From positions 124,001 through 188,000 of the forward strand of contig CAYNRE010000027.1 in NCBI GenBank assembly GCA_964399535.1: 64,000 nt of DNA, given 5' to 3'. The notes beneath the pieces were generated by a model, which was given only the letters and a program-made list of their open reading frames with translations, made no database searches and had not been told where the DNA came from. Below are positions 46,901 to 54,333 of the stretch, in pieces. The translations under genes and the position numbers were made by a program. Position 1 is the first letter of the stretch. The number at the start of each line of letters is the position of its first letter. This DNA is from CAYNRE01 sp964399535 (GTDB taxonomy: Bacteria > Planctomycetota > Planctomycetia > Pirellulales > CAYNRE01).

Positions 46901-47673
46901 TGCGCGGCATGGAGGCCCGGCAGACCGAGTTGGTCGCCGAGACCGGCCGGCTGAAGGAACTGGAGACGGGCGGATCGCTCACCCCGGGTCAGTGGGGGAG
47001 CGTAGCACAGCTCAGCCGGCAACAAGCGAGCCTGGCCGACGAATCCGAGGCGCTCGGCCAGCAGTTGACCCAGGCCGAGGTGTTCGCCTTGGTGCTCGAA
47101 GGGGCCGGGCGCGACATGCGCCGCGCCGCCGACCAACTAGCCCATCAGCGGCTTGGTGGTGAGACCCTGGCCGCCGCGGAAAGCGCCCAGCGCCGCCTGC
47201 GCCAGCTCCTTCAGGCATTGGCCAGCGACGACGCCGAGCCCGAGGAAGAGGAAGCAAACCCGGGGGGTGATCAGTCGGGCGGCGGTGAGCAGCAGGGCGC
47301 GGACGCCGGACTGGCCGTGGCCCAAGTGCGGATGATTAAACTCTGGCAAGTCGAACTCAACGAGCGGACCGCTCGGCTGGCCGAGCAATTGGCCGGCCAG
47401 CCGCGCCCCTCGCCCGCCGCGGCGGCCGAGTACGCCGCTCTGAGTGCCGAGCAGGGGCAATTGGCCGACCTGATCCGCAACCTGATTCCTCCCGCCGCGG
47501 AGCAGGATGCGGCCGACCCAGAGGCGCCTCCCCCGCTCGAAGCCTTGGATGAGCCCGCCGACTCGGCGACCGACGGAGCCGATTCCGGGCCCGAGCCTGC
47601 GACCGGTGAGCCCTCGCCAGAGGTTCCTGATTCCCAGCCGACCGAGCCCGAGCAAACCGGAGCAGAGCCATGA
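43960..47673 (+). CDS. Giant coiled-coil membrane protein (1237 aa)
   Basis: Three N-terminal helices (about 25-45, 50-70 and 150-168) precede a beta-rich domain (about 190-530), consistent with the DUF4175-like proteins found after MoxR-VWA genes. From about residue 535 to 1110 the protein is almost continuous coiled coil, rich in Gln, Ala, Glu and Leu, with repeated heptads such as AEQDLAEAAQQLAERRRQAEQDL. The C-terminal ~120 residues are acidic, Pro/Glu-rich and disordered. No catalytic motif is seen, so a structural or tethering role is likely. It overlaps the next gene by four bases. Confidence 0.85.
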   Translation: MNHPLASQLQAVERRVARLLWLHGIARVVTLVGAVVLLLGGADYAFRFRDPGLRLLCFAALAGVLVWAVRRYLVRQWRRPRSSVGLAQRLESHFPELASQLASAIDFLGQAPDDPYGGSPQLRSAVVERVAQRAAAVDFKQAVNSRPARRASIWAALVLGIGLGAVLADPQSTRLALVRLIKPWGAAQWPRQNELIVRDPVRAVPQGGALEVEVADARGRALPSEVWLVLRYQRADGSTEIERLRMQFAGERATVRKEAVTEPLAYRAVGGDDDRMKWIGVEVVEPPVLSELSVELHLPAYTGWPSEPAPKDFTALVGSRVELRGRASKPLRQARLVRDGRPNLELALDDDRRGFALTSQADAPWVVEKTESYSIELEDEVGLVGGREMRYQARAVTDLAPSVTVDDPPGNVFLTPQAELPLVLTVRDDLAIQQVELRWTKSSGGSEESLRLFTQDLPPPPASPDGRGLAERLAAAAVSLPIEHRWAISTLSLAPGDQLSFRVVAADFQPREGQCPPRRVTVVSPEDLQNRLAERQGFLLSELGRLLQLERDARAQLAAVSQQASAVGELRKQDVDQLHGAELTQRQVARGLTGEGEGLLAQIADIQNELRNNQVDSPDFARQMERVGQTLGELEQNQLPRAEQALVQAVKAAKIQLGDPSATTASSAELRKPLAEAEASQDETIAQLESLVAELGQWDNYRRFQRELAQLRTRQQELTEQTRELGRETLARDRGALSPQQQADLQKLGRAQGELSRQLARVQERMAASRDELEGTDPLAAATLDDAVEQGQQSAAASRLRQAAGQVEQNQLGQALENQAQAESALEEMIDILANRREHELARLVEKLREAEAQLGDQQAREEGLRRQFDQAAAESDPTTRREDLSRLAEEQAQLQEEAERLARRLERLQAEAAARSQADAGQRMSQAGQAGNQDQAGEAAEQARQAEQDLAEAAQQLAERRRQAEQDLATQQLARWEDQLRGMEARQTELVAETGRLKELETGGSLTPGQWGSVAQLSRQQASLADESEALGQQLTQAEVFALVLEGAGRDMRRAADQLAHQRLGGETLAAAESAQRRLRQLLQALASDDAEPEEEEANPGGDQSGGGEQQGADAGLAVAQVRMIKLWQVELNERTARLAEQLAGQPRPSPAAAAEYAALSAEQGQLADLIRNLIPPAAEQDAADPEAPPPLEALDEPADSATDGADSGPEPATGEPSPEVPDSQPTEPEQTGAEP

Positions 47674-48437
47674 TCGACGTACGCCTTGGCTCGACCCGCG
47701 AGATGGCCTGGATGCTGGCGCTGGCCGCCGGACTTGGTGGAGCCGCGCGTTTATGGGCCGACGACCAACCGGCCCAGGTTCCGCCGGCCTCCGATTCCCA
47801 GGGGTTCGACCAGCTCGATGCCGAACTATTTGAGGATTTGCAGCGCGATTTAGAACGCGACCTGCCGGCTGCCGCGCCGGCAGGCCAGATGCCCGAGGAC
47901 ACTCCGGCCGAACCGGACGCGGAAAGCCCCGCCGCCGACCCAGACGAAGCGACCCATCCGCTGGCCCAGGTGGGTCAGCGGATGCGGCAAGCGCAACACC
48001 AGTTGGGCCAGCGGCAGGTTGGTGAAGCGACCCAGGCGATCCAGCAGCGGATCGTTGCCGACCTGGAACAGTTGCTGCGGCAGATGAACCGCCGCAAGCA
48101 GGGGGGGGGATCGTCGTCGCAAGAGTCGCCCGAGCAACAGGCCTCGCGGCGCAGCCAAACTCAGCCAAACTCAGGCGGACAGCCAGGTGGCAACGGCCAG
48201 GGTGCCGCGGACTCAGGGCCTGCCCGCGATTCAACCGACCAGCTGCGCCAGCAAACGCCGGAGCAGGCCGCCGCCGAACGCCAGGAATTGCTCAAAGACC
48301 TGTGGGGGCATCTGCCCGAGCGGGTCCGCGAACAGATGTTGCAAGCGTCGATGGATCAGTTCCTGCCCAAGTACCAACTGTTGTTGGAGGAATACTTCAA
48401 ACGGTTGGTGCGCAGCCGACGAGGCAGCGATGATTAG
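47670..48437 (+). CDS. Exported Gln-rich protein of unknown function (255 aa)
   Basis: A signal peptide (residues about 8-31, ending LWADDQ) leads into an acidic, Pro/Ala/Glu-rich stretch. Next comes a helical segment (LAQVGQRMRQAQHQLGQRQVGEATQAIQQRIVADLEQLL), a low-complexity Ser/Gln/Gly region, and a C-terminal helical region (LLKDLWGHLPERVREQMLQASMDQFLPKYQLLLEEYFKRL). The last region resembles the conserved end of proteins that follow MoxR clusters in planctomycetes, though I cannot name the family. Coupled by overlap to the coiled-coil gene. Confidence 0.75.
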   Translation: MIDVRLGSTREMAWMLALAAGLGGAARLWADDQPAQVPPASDSQGFDQLDAELFEDLQRDLERDLPAAAPAGQMPEDTPAEPDAESPAADPDEATHPLAQVGQRMRQAQHQLGQRQVGEATQAIQQRIVADLEQLLRQMNRRKQGGGSSSQESPEQQASRRSQTQPNSGGQPGGNGQGAADSGPARDSTDQLRQQTPEQAAAERQELLKDLWGHLPERVREQMLQASMDQFLPKYQLLLEEYFKRLVRSRRGSDD

Positions 48438-48624
48438 CAGGCTGCCCAAGGTGTCAGCAGGCTGCGTGATCGCAAGGACGCGGTCCCAGAGTAATAACGA
48501 CCTAAGGCGTTATTCGGCGAGCCGCGAGCAGCTCCGCTCGGGGCTTGGCCGGGTTGAAATTGGCCGCGATGGCTTATTGCTGCAGACGGTTGCCCCTGGC
48601 CGGGATTCTGGTGGGCATCGATCG

Positions 48625-49680
48625 ATGCGGTTGCGCCGCGGCTGTCTGGCGGGTGTGATCGCCGTGCTGGCGGCCGGTGGCCTGTTGTACACGGAAAATT
48701 GCGCGCATGCCGCGGAAGATATCGACCCTGAACAATCGGCCCAGCAGTTATTGACTACGCCGGCCCGAGAGGCGATCGACCGGGGCCTGACATTCCTGGC
48801 CACCCAGCAGCAAGACGACGGTTCGCTCGGCAGCGGCAGCTACGGCCGCAACGTGGCGGTGAGCGCCCTGGCGGGCATGGCCTTTATGTCGGCGGGCAGC
48901 AGCGCCGAACGAGGGCCCTTCGGCACTCCGGTAGCCCGCTGCCTCGATTTCGTGCTGGCCAACACCCAAGACAGCGGCTTCATCAGTGTGCCCGGCTCGA
49001 CCAGTCATGGGCCCATGTACGGTCATGGGTTTGCCACGCTCTTTCTAGCGGAAGCCTACGGCATGTCGCCCCGCGAAGAGCTGCGCGACAAGCTGGCCCG
49101 GGCCGTGCAGCTTATCGTGCAGACCCAGAATCGCGACGGCGGGTGGCGATATCAGCCGGTGCGGCGCGACGCCGACATATCAGTCACGATTTGCCAGGTG
49201 ATGGCCCTGCGAGCCGCCCGCAATGCCGGCATTCATGTGCCCCATGAAACGATCGATCGCTGTATCGAGTACGTCAAACGAAGCCAGAACGCCGACGGCG
49301 GATTCATGTATATGATTCAGGGCGGGGCGAGCGCCTTTCCCAGGTCGGCCGCCGGCGTGGTGGCCTTGTACAGCTCGGGCGTATACGCTGGGCCCGAGAT
49401 CGAAAAGGGCCTGCAATACCTGGCGGCCCAATTACCGCGCGGCGGCGGATTCAACCGCGAAAGCCATTATTTCTACGGCCACTACTACGCAGTCCAAGCC
49501 ATGTGGCACGCCGGCGGCGAGCACTGGTCGAGTTGGTTTCCGGCGATTCGCGACGAGTTGCTGGCCCGCCAGCGCCCCGACGGAAGTTGGGACGACACTA
49601 TTTCGCGCGAGTATGGCACGGCCATGGCCACGATCATTTTGCAAATGCCCAACAACGCGCTGCCGATTTTTCAGCGCTAG
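48625..49680 (+). CDS. Exported prenyltransferase/squalene-oxidase-fold protein (351 aa)
   Basis: A signal peptide ends near CAHAAED. The remainder is an alpha/alpha toroid of the squalene-cyclase/prenyltransferase type, shown by repeated units with Q-x-x-D-G-(S/G): TQQQDDGSLGSG, QTQNRDGGWRY, SQNADGGFMY and RQRPDGSWDD. The cyclase catalytic DxDD motif is not seen, so terpene cyclisation is unlikely; such exported toroids probably bind peptides or other proteins. The ATG at 48625 gives a clean signal peptide. An in-frame ATG at 48430 overlaps the upstream stop but would bury the signal peptide. Confidence 0.85.
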   Translation: MRLRRGCLAGVIAVLAAGGLLYTENCAHAAEDIDPEQSAQQLLTTPAREAIDRGLTFLATQQQDDGSLGSGSYGRNVAVSALAGMAFMSAGSSAERGPFGTPVARCLDFVLANTQDSGFISVPGSTSHGPMYGHGFATLFLAEAYGMSPREELRDKLARAVQLIVQTQNRDGGWRYQPVRRDADISVTICQVMALRAARNAGIHVPHETIDRCIEYVKRSQNADGGFMYMIQGGASAFPRSAAGVVALYSSGVYAGPEIEKGLQYLAAQLPRGGGFNRESHYFYGHYYAVQAMWHAGGEHWSSWFPAIRDELLARQRPDGSWDDTISREYGTAMATIILQMPNNALPIFQR

Positions 49681-49704
49681 TTGCCGGTCCGTAGGAACCA
49701 GACC

Positions 49705-51045
49705 GTGTTCGCCGTATCGCTTCCATCGCCGCGGCCCGCCAGTCGTTCCACGGAGCGGCCGACGGCTTGGCCCATCGCCGCCGCGGCATTGGCCTTTTGG
49801 TGGGCGGCCAGCGCAACCGCCTTGGCCGAAACCGAGAGGCAACTGGCGGCCCTGGATGGACGCCGATTTCCAGCCCAACTGATTTCGTACGATCCCGGGG
49901 GCAAGCTTGTCTTTCGCGTGGGAACTGAGGAGGGCACGCTCCCGGCCGATGAATTGTTTCGGTGGGGCCAACCCGAAGCGCCACGCCATGGCCCCCTGGT
50001 CGTGTTGGCTGGCGACGGATGGCTGGTGGCCGACGTAATCTCGGCCGATTCCGATACCCTCCAGATCCGTTCCCACCGGTTGGGCCTACTGGCGATTCCG
50101 CTGGAGATCGTTCAGGGGATCGCCTTTGAATTCTCGCACGACCCGGCCCGTCGCGACGCGCTCCTGAACCAGTTCCGCGAACCCTCCGAGCTGGTGCCAG
50201 CCGAAGGTAAGGGGGGCCTACAACCGCCGGCCCCCGGCGACGCACCGGGCGGAGGCCGGCTGTGGCTCGACAACGGCGACCGCCTGGCGGGGCAGGTAAT
50301 CGCCATCGACGAACAGTCGATTCGCGTGCAAAGCGCGGCCGGTCCGCTCGAGCTCGATCGTGGATCGATCCAGGCCGTGGCGTTCGGCCAGGTCCGGGGG
50401 GAACCGCCCGCGCCCGCATTCTTGGTAGCGCTGGACGATGGAAGCCTGATCGGTGCGGCGCAAGTTCGTCTCCAAGATCGAGCTTGGACGTTCGAGATTC
50501 GCCCCGGCGTGGTCTGGCGAACCGAGCCGAGCGACGAGCAGCCGGTGTGCGGGCTGGAGATGTTGGGGGGCCGATTCCGTTTCTTGTCCGACCTGCCGCC
50601 GGCCAGTTATCGCCACATTCCGTTTCTCGATCTGCAGTGGCCTTACCGGCTCGATCGCACCGTGACCGGCCAGCGAATGCGAGTGGGGGGACGGCTGTTT
50701 CCCAAAGGTGTGGGGATGCACAGCACCAGCCGGTTAACCTGGAGGCTCGACGACGCCGCGGCGCAAGCGCTGGGCGCCCTCGACACGCCCCCAGGCGGCT
50801 GGCGCCGGTTTCGTGCCCGGCTCGCCATCGACGACGAAGCCGGCCAGGGCGGGAGCGTGGTGGGCCGGGTGTTCCTCGATAGCGAGTTGGCGTTCACCAG
50901 CCCCGTGATTCGAGGCGGCGACTCGCCGGTCGAGGTCGACGTTCCGTTGGGAAGTGCTCGAACGATTAGCCTGGTGGTCGATTCCGCCGACCGGGGCGAT
51001 CAGCAAGATCACGCCGACTGGCTCGATGCCCGGCTCGAACGCTGA
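49705..51045 (+). CDS. Exported NPCBM-domain protein (446 aa)
   Basis: The N-terminus has a hydrophobic signal segment (IAAAALAFWWAASATALAE). The middle has beta-hairpin repeats rich in Asp and Gly (for example RLWLDNGDRLAGQVIAIDEQSIRVQS). The C-terminal ~145 residues match NPCBM/NEW2-like carbohydrate-binding domains (LFPKGVGMHSTSRLTWRL, then FRARLAIDDEAGQGGSVVGRVFLDS). It may bind sugars at the cell surface. I choose the GTG at 49705, with AGGA eight bases upstream; a TTG at 49681 right after the previous stop is the alternative. Closely spaced after the toroid gene, so probably the last gene of the unit. Confidence 0.8.
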   Translation: MFAVSLPSPRPASRSTERPTAWPIAAAALAFWWAASATALAETERQLAALDGRRFPAQLISYDPGGKLVFRVGTEEGTLPADELFRWGQPEAPRHGPLVVLAGDGWLVADVISADSDTLQIRSHRLGLLAIPLEIVQGIAFEFSHDPARRDALLNQFREPSELVPAEGKGGLQPPAPGDAPGGGRLWLDNGDRLAGQVIAIDEQSIRVQSAAGPLELDRGSIQAVAFGQVRGEPPAPAFLVALDDGSLIGAAQVRLQDRAWTFEIRPGVVWRTEPSDEQPVCGLEMLGGRFRFLSDLPPASYRHIPFLDLQWPYRLDRTVTGQRMRVGGRLFPKGVGMHSTSRLTWRLDDAAAQALGALDTPPGGWRRFRARLAIDDEAGQGGSVVGRVFLDSELAFTSPVIRGGDSPVEVDVPLGSARTISLVVDSADRGDQQDHADWLDARLER

Positions 51046-51165
51046 AGCGGCCGGGGCGGGGCCAGCCGCGCGGCAAGTTTCTCCGCTTTGGGCTCCGGGC
51101 GAAAACGGCCCGGCGCTGCCTTGCCGCGCAAGTGGCCGCCCAGGCCAGGTAGGCCACATTGCAAG

Positions 51166-51402
51166 CTAGCGCGGATGCCGCGGGGCCCGCCATTGGGCCC
51201 GGTCGAGAAAGCTGGGGCGCCGCTGGTGCCCGGCAAAGCGCTTTTCCAGATCGACCAGTTGCACTTCGAGCCACTCGGCGAACTGGGCCACGGTTTGCAA
51301 CTCGGGCACGCTCGAGGCGACGGGCCCGCTGGGAACGCGGCTCCCCAAGGGGGCGCCCTGGTTCGATTCGGGCTGGTTGCCCTGTGGGTCGTTGTTTGCC
51401 AT
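51166..51402 (-). CDS. Small hypothetical protein (78 aa)
   Basis: A short protein with a disordered N-terminus (Asn, Gln, Pro and Ser-rich, about 40 residues), a helix (TVAQFAEWLEVQLVDLEKRFA) and a basic Arg-rich C-terminus. No signal peptide or known domain. The helix, with hydrophobic positions in phase, suggests a real coding sequence. Start could be the ATG at 51402 or an in-frame upstream codon at 51501 with 33 extra low-quality residues. Confidence 0.5.
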   Translation of the reverse strand: MANNDPQGNQPESNQGAPLGSRVPSGPVASSVPELQTVAQFAEWLEVQLVDLEKRFAGHQRRPSFLDRAQWRAPRHPR

Positions 51403-51501
51403 GGCCACTGGATCCCGTTCCGAAGAGAGATGGGTTGCCGGGTTAGTGCCTGAGCAGCGCCGCGCCCTGGTTCTGGTACGGTTCGGGTCTGTCGGACTCA
51501 C

Positions 51502-51660
51502 CGGCCCAGGGTGGCGGCGATTGCGTCACCTTCTACCCAGCCATTCGTGACGCGCGGCCCAATGTTACGGACGCAGGAGAAGAAAAAAGGTTCATTCCCC
51601 CCGGCGGACTTGCGGCTTACCGCAGCCGTAACATCCGCACCGGTCCTAGGATGCAGGCCC
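51502..51660. other. Spacer, nothing recognised
   Basis: Non-coding sequence between the small hypothetical gene and the EF-hand gene's terminator. No gene or clear signal is visible here. The spacer as a whole (51502-51841) is about 340 bases, with the terminator inside it. Confidence 0.4.
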
Positions 51661-51709
51661 CAAAAAAAACGGCCGGGAGGTGGTTTTCAGCCAGCCACCC
51701 CCTCGGCCG
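51661..51709 (-). terminator. Intrinsic terminator of the EF-hand gene
   Basis: On the minus strand a stem (CGGCCG at 51704-51709 with 51670-51675, plus five inner pairs 51679-51683/51695-51699, with a mismatch and a bulge) is followed by eight T residues (plus-strand A 51662-51669). It lies about 130 bases after the EF-hand stop and points the right way. Confidence 0.8.
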
Positions 51710-51841
51710 TAATTAGGGTTCGAAGCCCTGCTCGCTCGCCGGCGGCATGGAGCCCCCGGTTAGCCACTCGGGCGATCAAAAGCCTGGGCCGGGCACCGCG
51801 CCGCCGGCTGGCCCCAGCAGGCGGGCGGAGCCGCCGACGGA

Positions 51842-52789
51842 TTAGTTCGACTTGTCCTTGGCACGGGCCTTGATTCCCTGACGAATCTCGGCCTCGTCCA
51901 GCAGCCCATCGCCGTTCGAGTCGATTTCGTCGAACCGCTCGGCGAGCCGCCCGGGGGCCTCGTCGCGGCTCAGCTTGCCATCTCCGTCGGCGTCGGCTGC
52001 TTTGACTCGCTCGAGCAGCTTTCGGGCCCCCTTGCCCGCGACGTTCTTCTTCTTGGCTTTGGCCTTGCCTTTTTCCGGGGTGGCCTCGGCCGATGCGACG
52101 GCGACCGGGGGCTCGGTCGAGGCGATTTCGGTGGCATCGACTGAACCGTCGGCGTTGCGATCGAGACGCTTGAGCGAGTCGGCCGCGGCCGCGATTTCCT
52201 CGGCGGAAAGGCTGCCGTCGCCGTTGGAATCGAGCACGGCCAGGAGCGGGCGGGCCGGAGCGCCCTCTCGGCCGGCTGCTCCGCCCGCGAATCGGGCGGC
52301 CATTTTCCGGGCCCCGGCGCGCATCTCGTCCAGCGACAGGTGATCGTCATCGTCGGCATCGAACATATCGAGCATCCGCTCGACGAACTTCTTAGCTTGT
52401 TCGGGTACTTCGTCCAGGCTCACCTTGCCGTCGCCGTTTTGATCCAGGCCCTGGAAACGCTGCTCGAGCCGGGCCGGGTCGAATCGGCGCTTGTCGCCGG
52501 GCTCGGCCGCCGCCGCGCCGCCACCCGCACCCGGGCGGCTGGCCACACCGGAGGCAAACTCTTCGGCCGAGAGCGTGCCGTTGCCGTCGGCGTCGCTGGT
52601 GCGCAGCAGCCGGGCCAGCAGCCGCTGGCGGTCGGCCGGAACTTCGTCGGCCGAAAGCTGGCCGTCGCCGTTTGCGTCGAGCGTGGCAAATAGCGAATTG
52701 CCATCGCCATCTTGAGCGCGGGCCGGGCCAGCCAGCACCAGGCTCGCCAGCAGTCCGCCCGCTAGCCAAAGGAAATGCTTGATCGCCAT
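51842..52789 (-). CDS. Exported EF-hand calcium-binding protein with eight loops (315 aa)
   Basis: A signal peptide (MAIKHFLWLAGGLLASLVLA, cleavage after ARA) is followed by eight EF-hand-type loops, DxNxDGxL-like: DANGDGQLSADE, DADGNGTLSAEE, DQNGDGKVSLDE, DADDDDHLSLDE, DSNGDGSLSAEE, DRNADGSVDATE, DADGDGKLSRDE and DSNGDGLLDEAE. Between loops 6 and 7 lies a Lys/Ala-rich linker (KGKAKAKKKN). The protein is acidic and probably periplasmic or surface-bound, buffering or sensing Ca2+. The ATG at 52789 has GGAGAG eight bases upstream; an ATG at 52804 would add five residues. It is transcribed alone and has its own terminator. Confidence 0.92.
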   Translation of the reverse strand: MAIKHFLWLAGGLLASLVLAGPARAQDGDGNSLFATLDANGDGQLSADEVPADRQRLLARLLRTSDADGNGTLSAEEFASGVASRPGAGGGAAAAEPGDKRRFDPARLEQRFQGLDQNGDGKVSLDEVPEQAKKFVERMLDMFDADDDDHLSLDEMRAGARKMAARFAGGAAGREGAPARPLLAVLDSNGDGSLSAEEIAAAADSLKRLDRNADGSVDATEIASTEPPVAVASAEATPEKGKAKAKKKNVAGKGARKLLERVKAADADGDGKLSRDEAPGRLAERFDEIDSNGDGLLDEAEIRQGIKARAKDKSN

Positions 52790-53958
52790 GTAGGGGCTCT
52801 CCATCAAGAAGTGAATGGTCGTTGTTGGTCGGCAGCTGGAGTACCGGGTTTGGCCGGGCAGCTCTGCGCAGCGATCGGCCGGCCGGTGCCGGGGGCGCGC
52901 CAGTGCGGCCCCGCCTAAGTGCCACAGGGCGCGCCGATTTTCCGGGGCTCCCCCGATTCTCTGGGAGATTGAACCGGGGGAGTGAAGCGAGGTTTCGAGG
53001 AAACCGCCGCGAATTGCCCCCGGACGTTGGCGAACTTCGAACACCGGTTGCTGGCACCCCTGGGCTCGTCCCGGAGGCAACGCCTTTTTCATAAAAGATT
53101 ACTGAACCGTGGGTTACGTCGATCTTGCCCCCCGGAGCCCAGGTTTTCTATAATCCCCGCGATTTGCCCCGCTGGTGGAGAGGGGTTTTTTCGGACCCAG
53201 CGGCGGAAAAATCGCCAGGAACCAATCGCCGCTGGTGCACGTAAAATGGTTGTAACGCGCGAACCAATTGGCCGGATCGCGCCCCAAGGGGTTCGGGTCG
53301 TGGCCCGTTCGAGGAGATCGAGCAACCGCCGACCCGGTCGAAGCAACCCGCTGGGCGGTCGGCGCGGTGGCTGACTTGCGGAGAACCGTAACGAGCGTCG
53401 TGATCGAAGGGTCGGCCGCGTTGCCGGAACACAACGTGTGGTGCCTTGGCGGCAGCGAGCAGCGAACCGTAGTGGTGCGCGGGAGACACGGTTGAGATCG
53501 ATGAACTTCAGGTCGAAAAACCACGACGCCCAGCGGTGGCAGTCGTGGCGAGGATACCAGTCAGAGGCATCGGAGGGACGTCGCGAAAATCGCTGAATCG
53601 CCCTTGGTAAGCGAGACGATGAAACGAGTGTTGGCAGCGGTGATCGCGTGAAGCAGCGAGAGTTGCCCACGGGTTGCCGGCCAGCCGCCGCCGAGTACCA
53701 AGGGCGGATTTCAGCCTCGAACCAACGGTCGACAGCCTGGTCGGTTTCATGGCCCGTTCGGGCGAAACAGGTGTTGACGGTTGCGGGGTGGTCGCCGGTT
53801 CGTACCGCGGTTGCTTGTCCAAGATCGATCGAATCTACTTCTTCGCATTGGTTTCTCATCACTTAGGAGAGCGCTTCGCGTCGCGTTCGAGCACGGCTCG
53901 GCTACTGGCTGGGCAGGCTTACCGAATCGATCCGCGGAGTCTCGGCAGGAGCATCGTC
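52790..53958. other. About 1.2 kb without a convincing gene
   Basis: Between the divergent EF-hand and FlgM-like genes I find no open frame with good start, composition and family signature. A minus-strand frame through about 53.1-53.86 kb is open for 257 codons, but its product is compositionally poor (Arg, Ser, Pro-rich) and has no domain. A 9-bp inverted repeat lies at 53197-53235. The region could hold promoters, a structured RNA or a decayed gene. Confidence 0.5.
53197..53235. repeat. Nine-bp inverted repeat in the gene-poor region
   Basis: CCAGCGGCG (53197-53205) is perfectly complementary to CGCCGCTGG (53227-53235), with a 21-base loop. It may be a transcript structure or operator. 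Confidence 0.5.
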
Positions 53959-54237
53959 ATGCAGGTATTCGGACCCACGCAACTTCACGCCGCTCAACCC
54001 CTGCGGGCGCCCCACTCGGTGCGCAACCTGGCCGGACCCCAGGCTGCCGCTTCCGCGGCGCCGACCGACGAGCTCACCCTTTCCACTCCGGCGCAGTTGA
54101 TCGATCGGGTCCGCGAACTGCCCGATATTCGTCAGGACCGGGTTCGCGAGATTCGCGCTGCCCTGGCCAATGGCACCTACGAAACGGCTGACAAGCTCGA
54201 TGGAGCCCTGGAAGGCTTGCTCAACGAAATCGCCTGA
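53959..54237 (+). CDS. flgM: FlgM-like anti-sigma-28 factor (92 aa)
   Basis: The C-terminal half matches FlgM, the inhibitor that holds the flagellar sigma factor until the hook is complete: ELPDIRQDRVREIRAALANGTYETADKLDGALEGLLNEI. The N-terminus (MQVFGPTQLHAAQPLRAPH) agrees with what I recall of planctomycete FlgM-like proteins. A ribosome site (CAGGAG) lies eight bases before the ATG at 53959. No flagellar gene is in the window, so it stands alone. The product is short, hydrophilic and likely unstructured when free, as expected for the family. Confidence 0.78.
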   Translation: MQVFGPTQLHAAQPLRAPHSVRNLAGPQAAASAAPTDELTLSTPAQLIDRVRELPDIRQDRVREIRAALANGTYETADKLDGALEGLLNEIA

Positions 54238-54333
54238 GCCAGGGGCTCGACGAAGCTGGCCGAGCGCCGCCGAGCCGGGCCGCGCTCGGCAGGGGTGGCT
54301 GATCGATCGGATCGGCGCCCCCAGGGGCTGGGC

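Noticed and set aside
45667..47136. A 489-codon minus-strand frame rich in Leu and Gly
   Set aside because: It mirrors the coiled-coil codons of the 1237-residue protein on the other strand.
51714..51730. A tRNA T-arm-like sequence (TAGGG-TTCGAAG-CCCTG)
   Set aside because: No matching acceptor, D-arm or anticodon arm upstream; the preceding bases form the EF-hand gene terminator.
53089..53862. A 257-codon minus-strand frame in the gene-poor region, considered as a transposase remnant
   Set aside because: No catalytic DDE residues, terminal inverted repeats or ribosome site; composition is poor. Left as unassigned.
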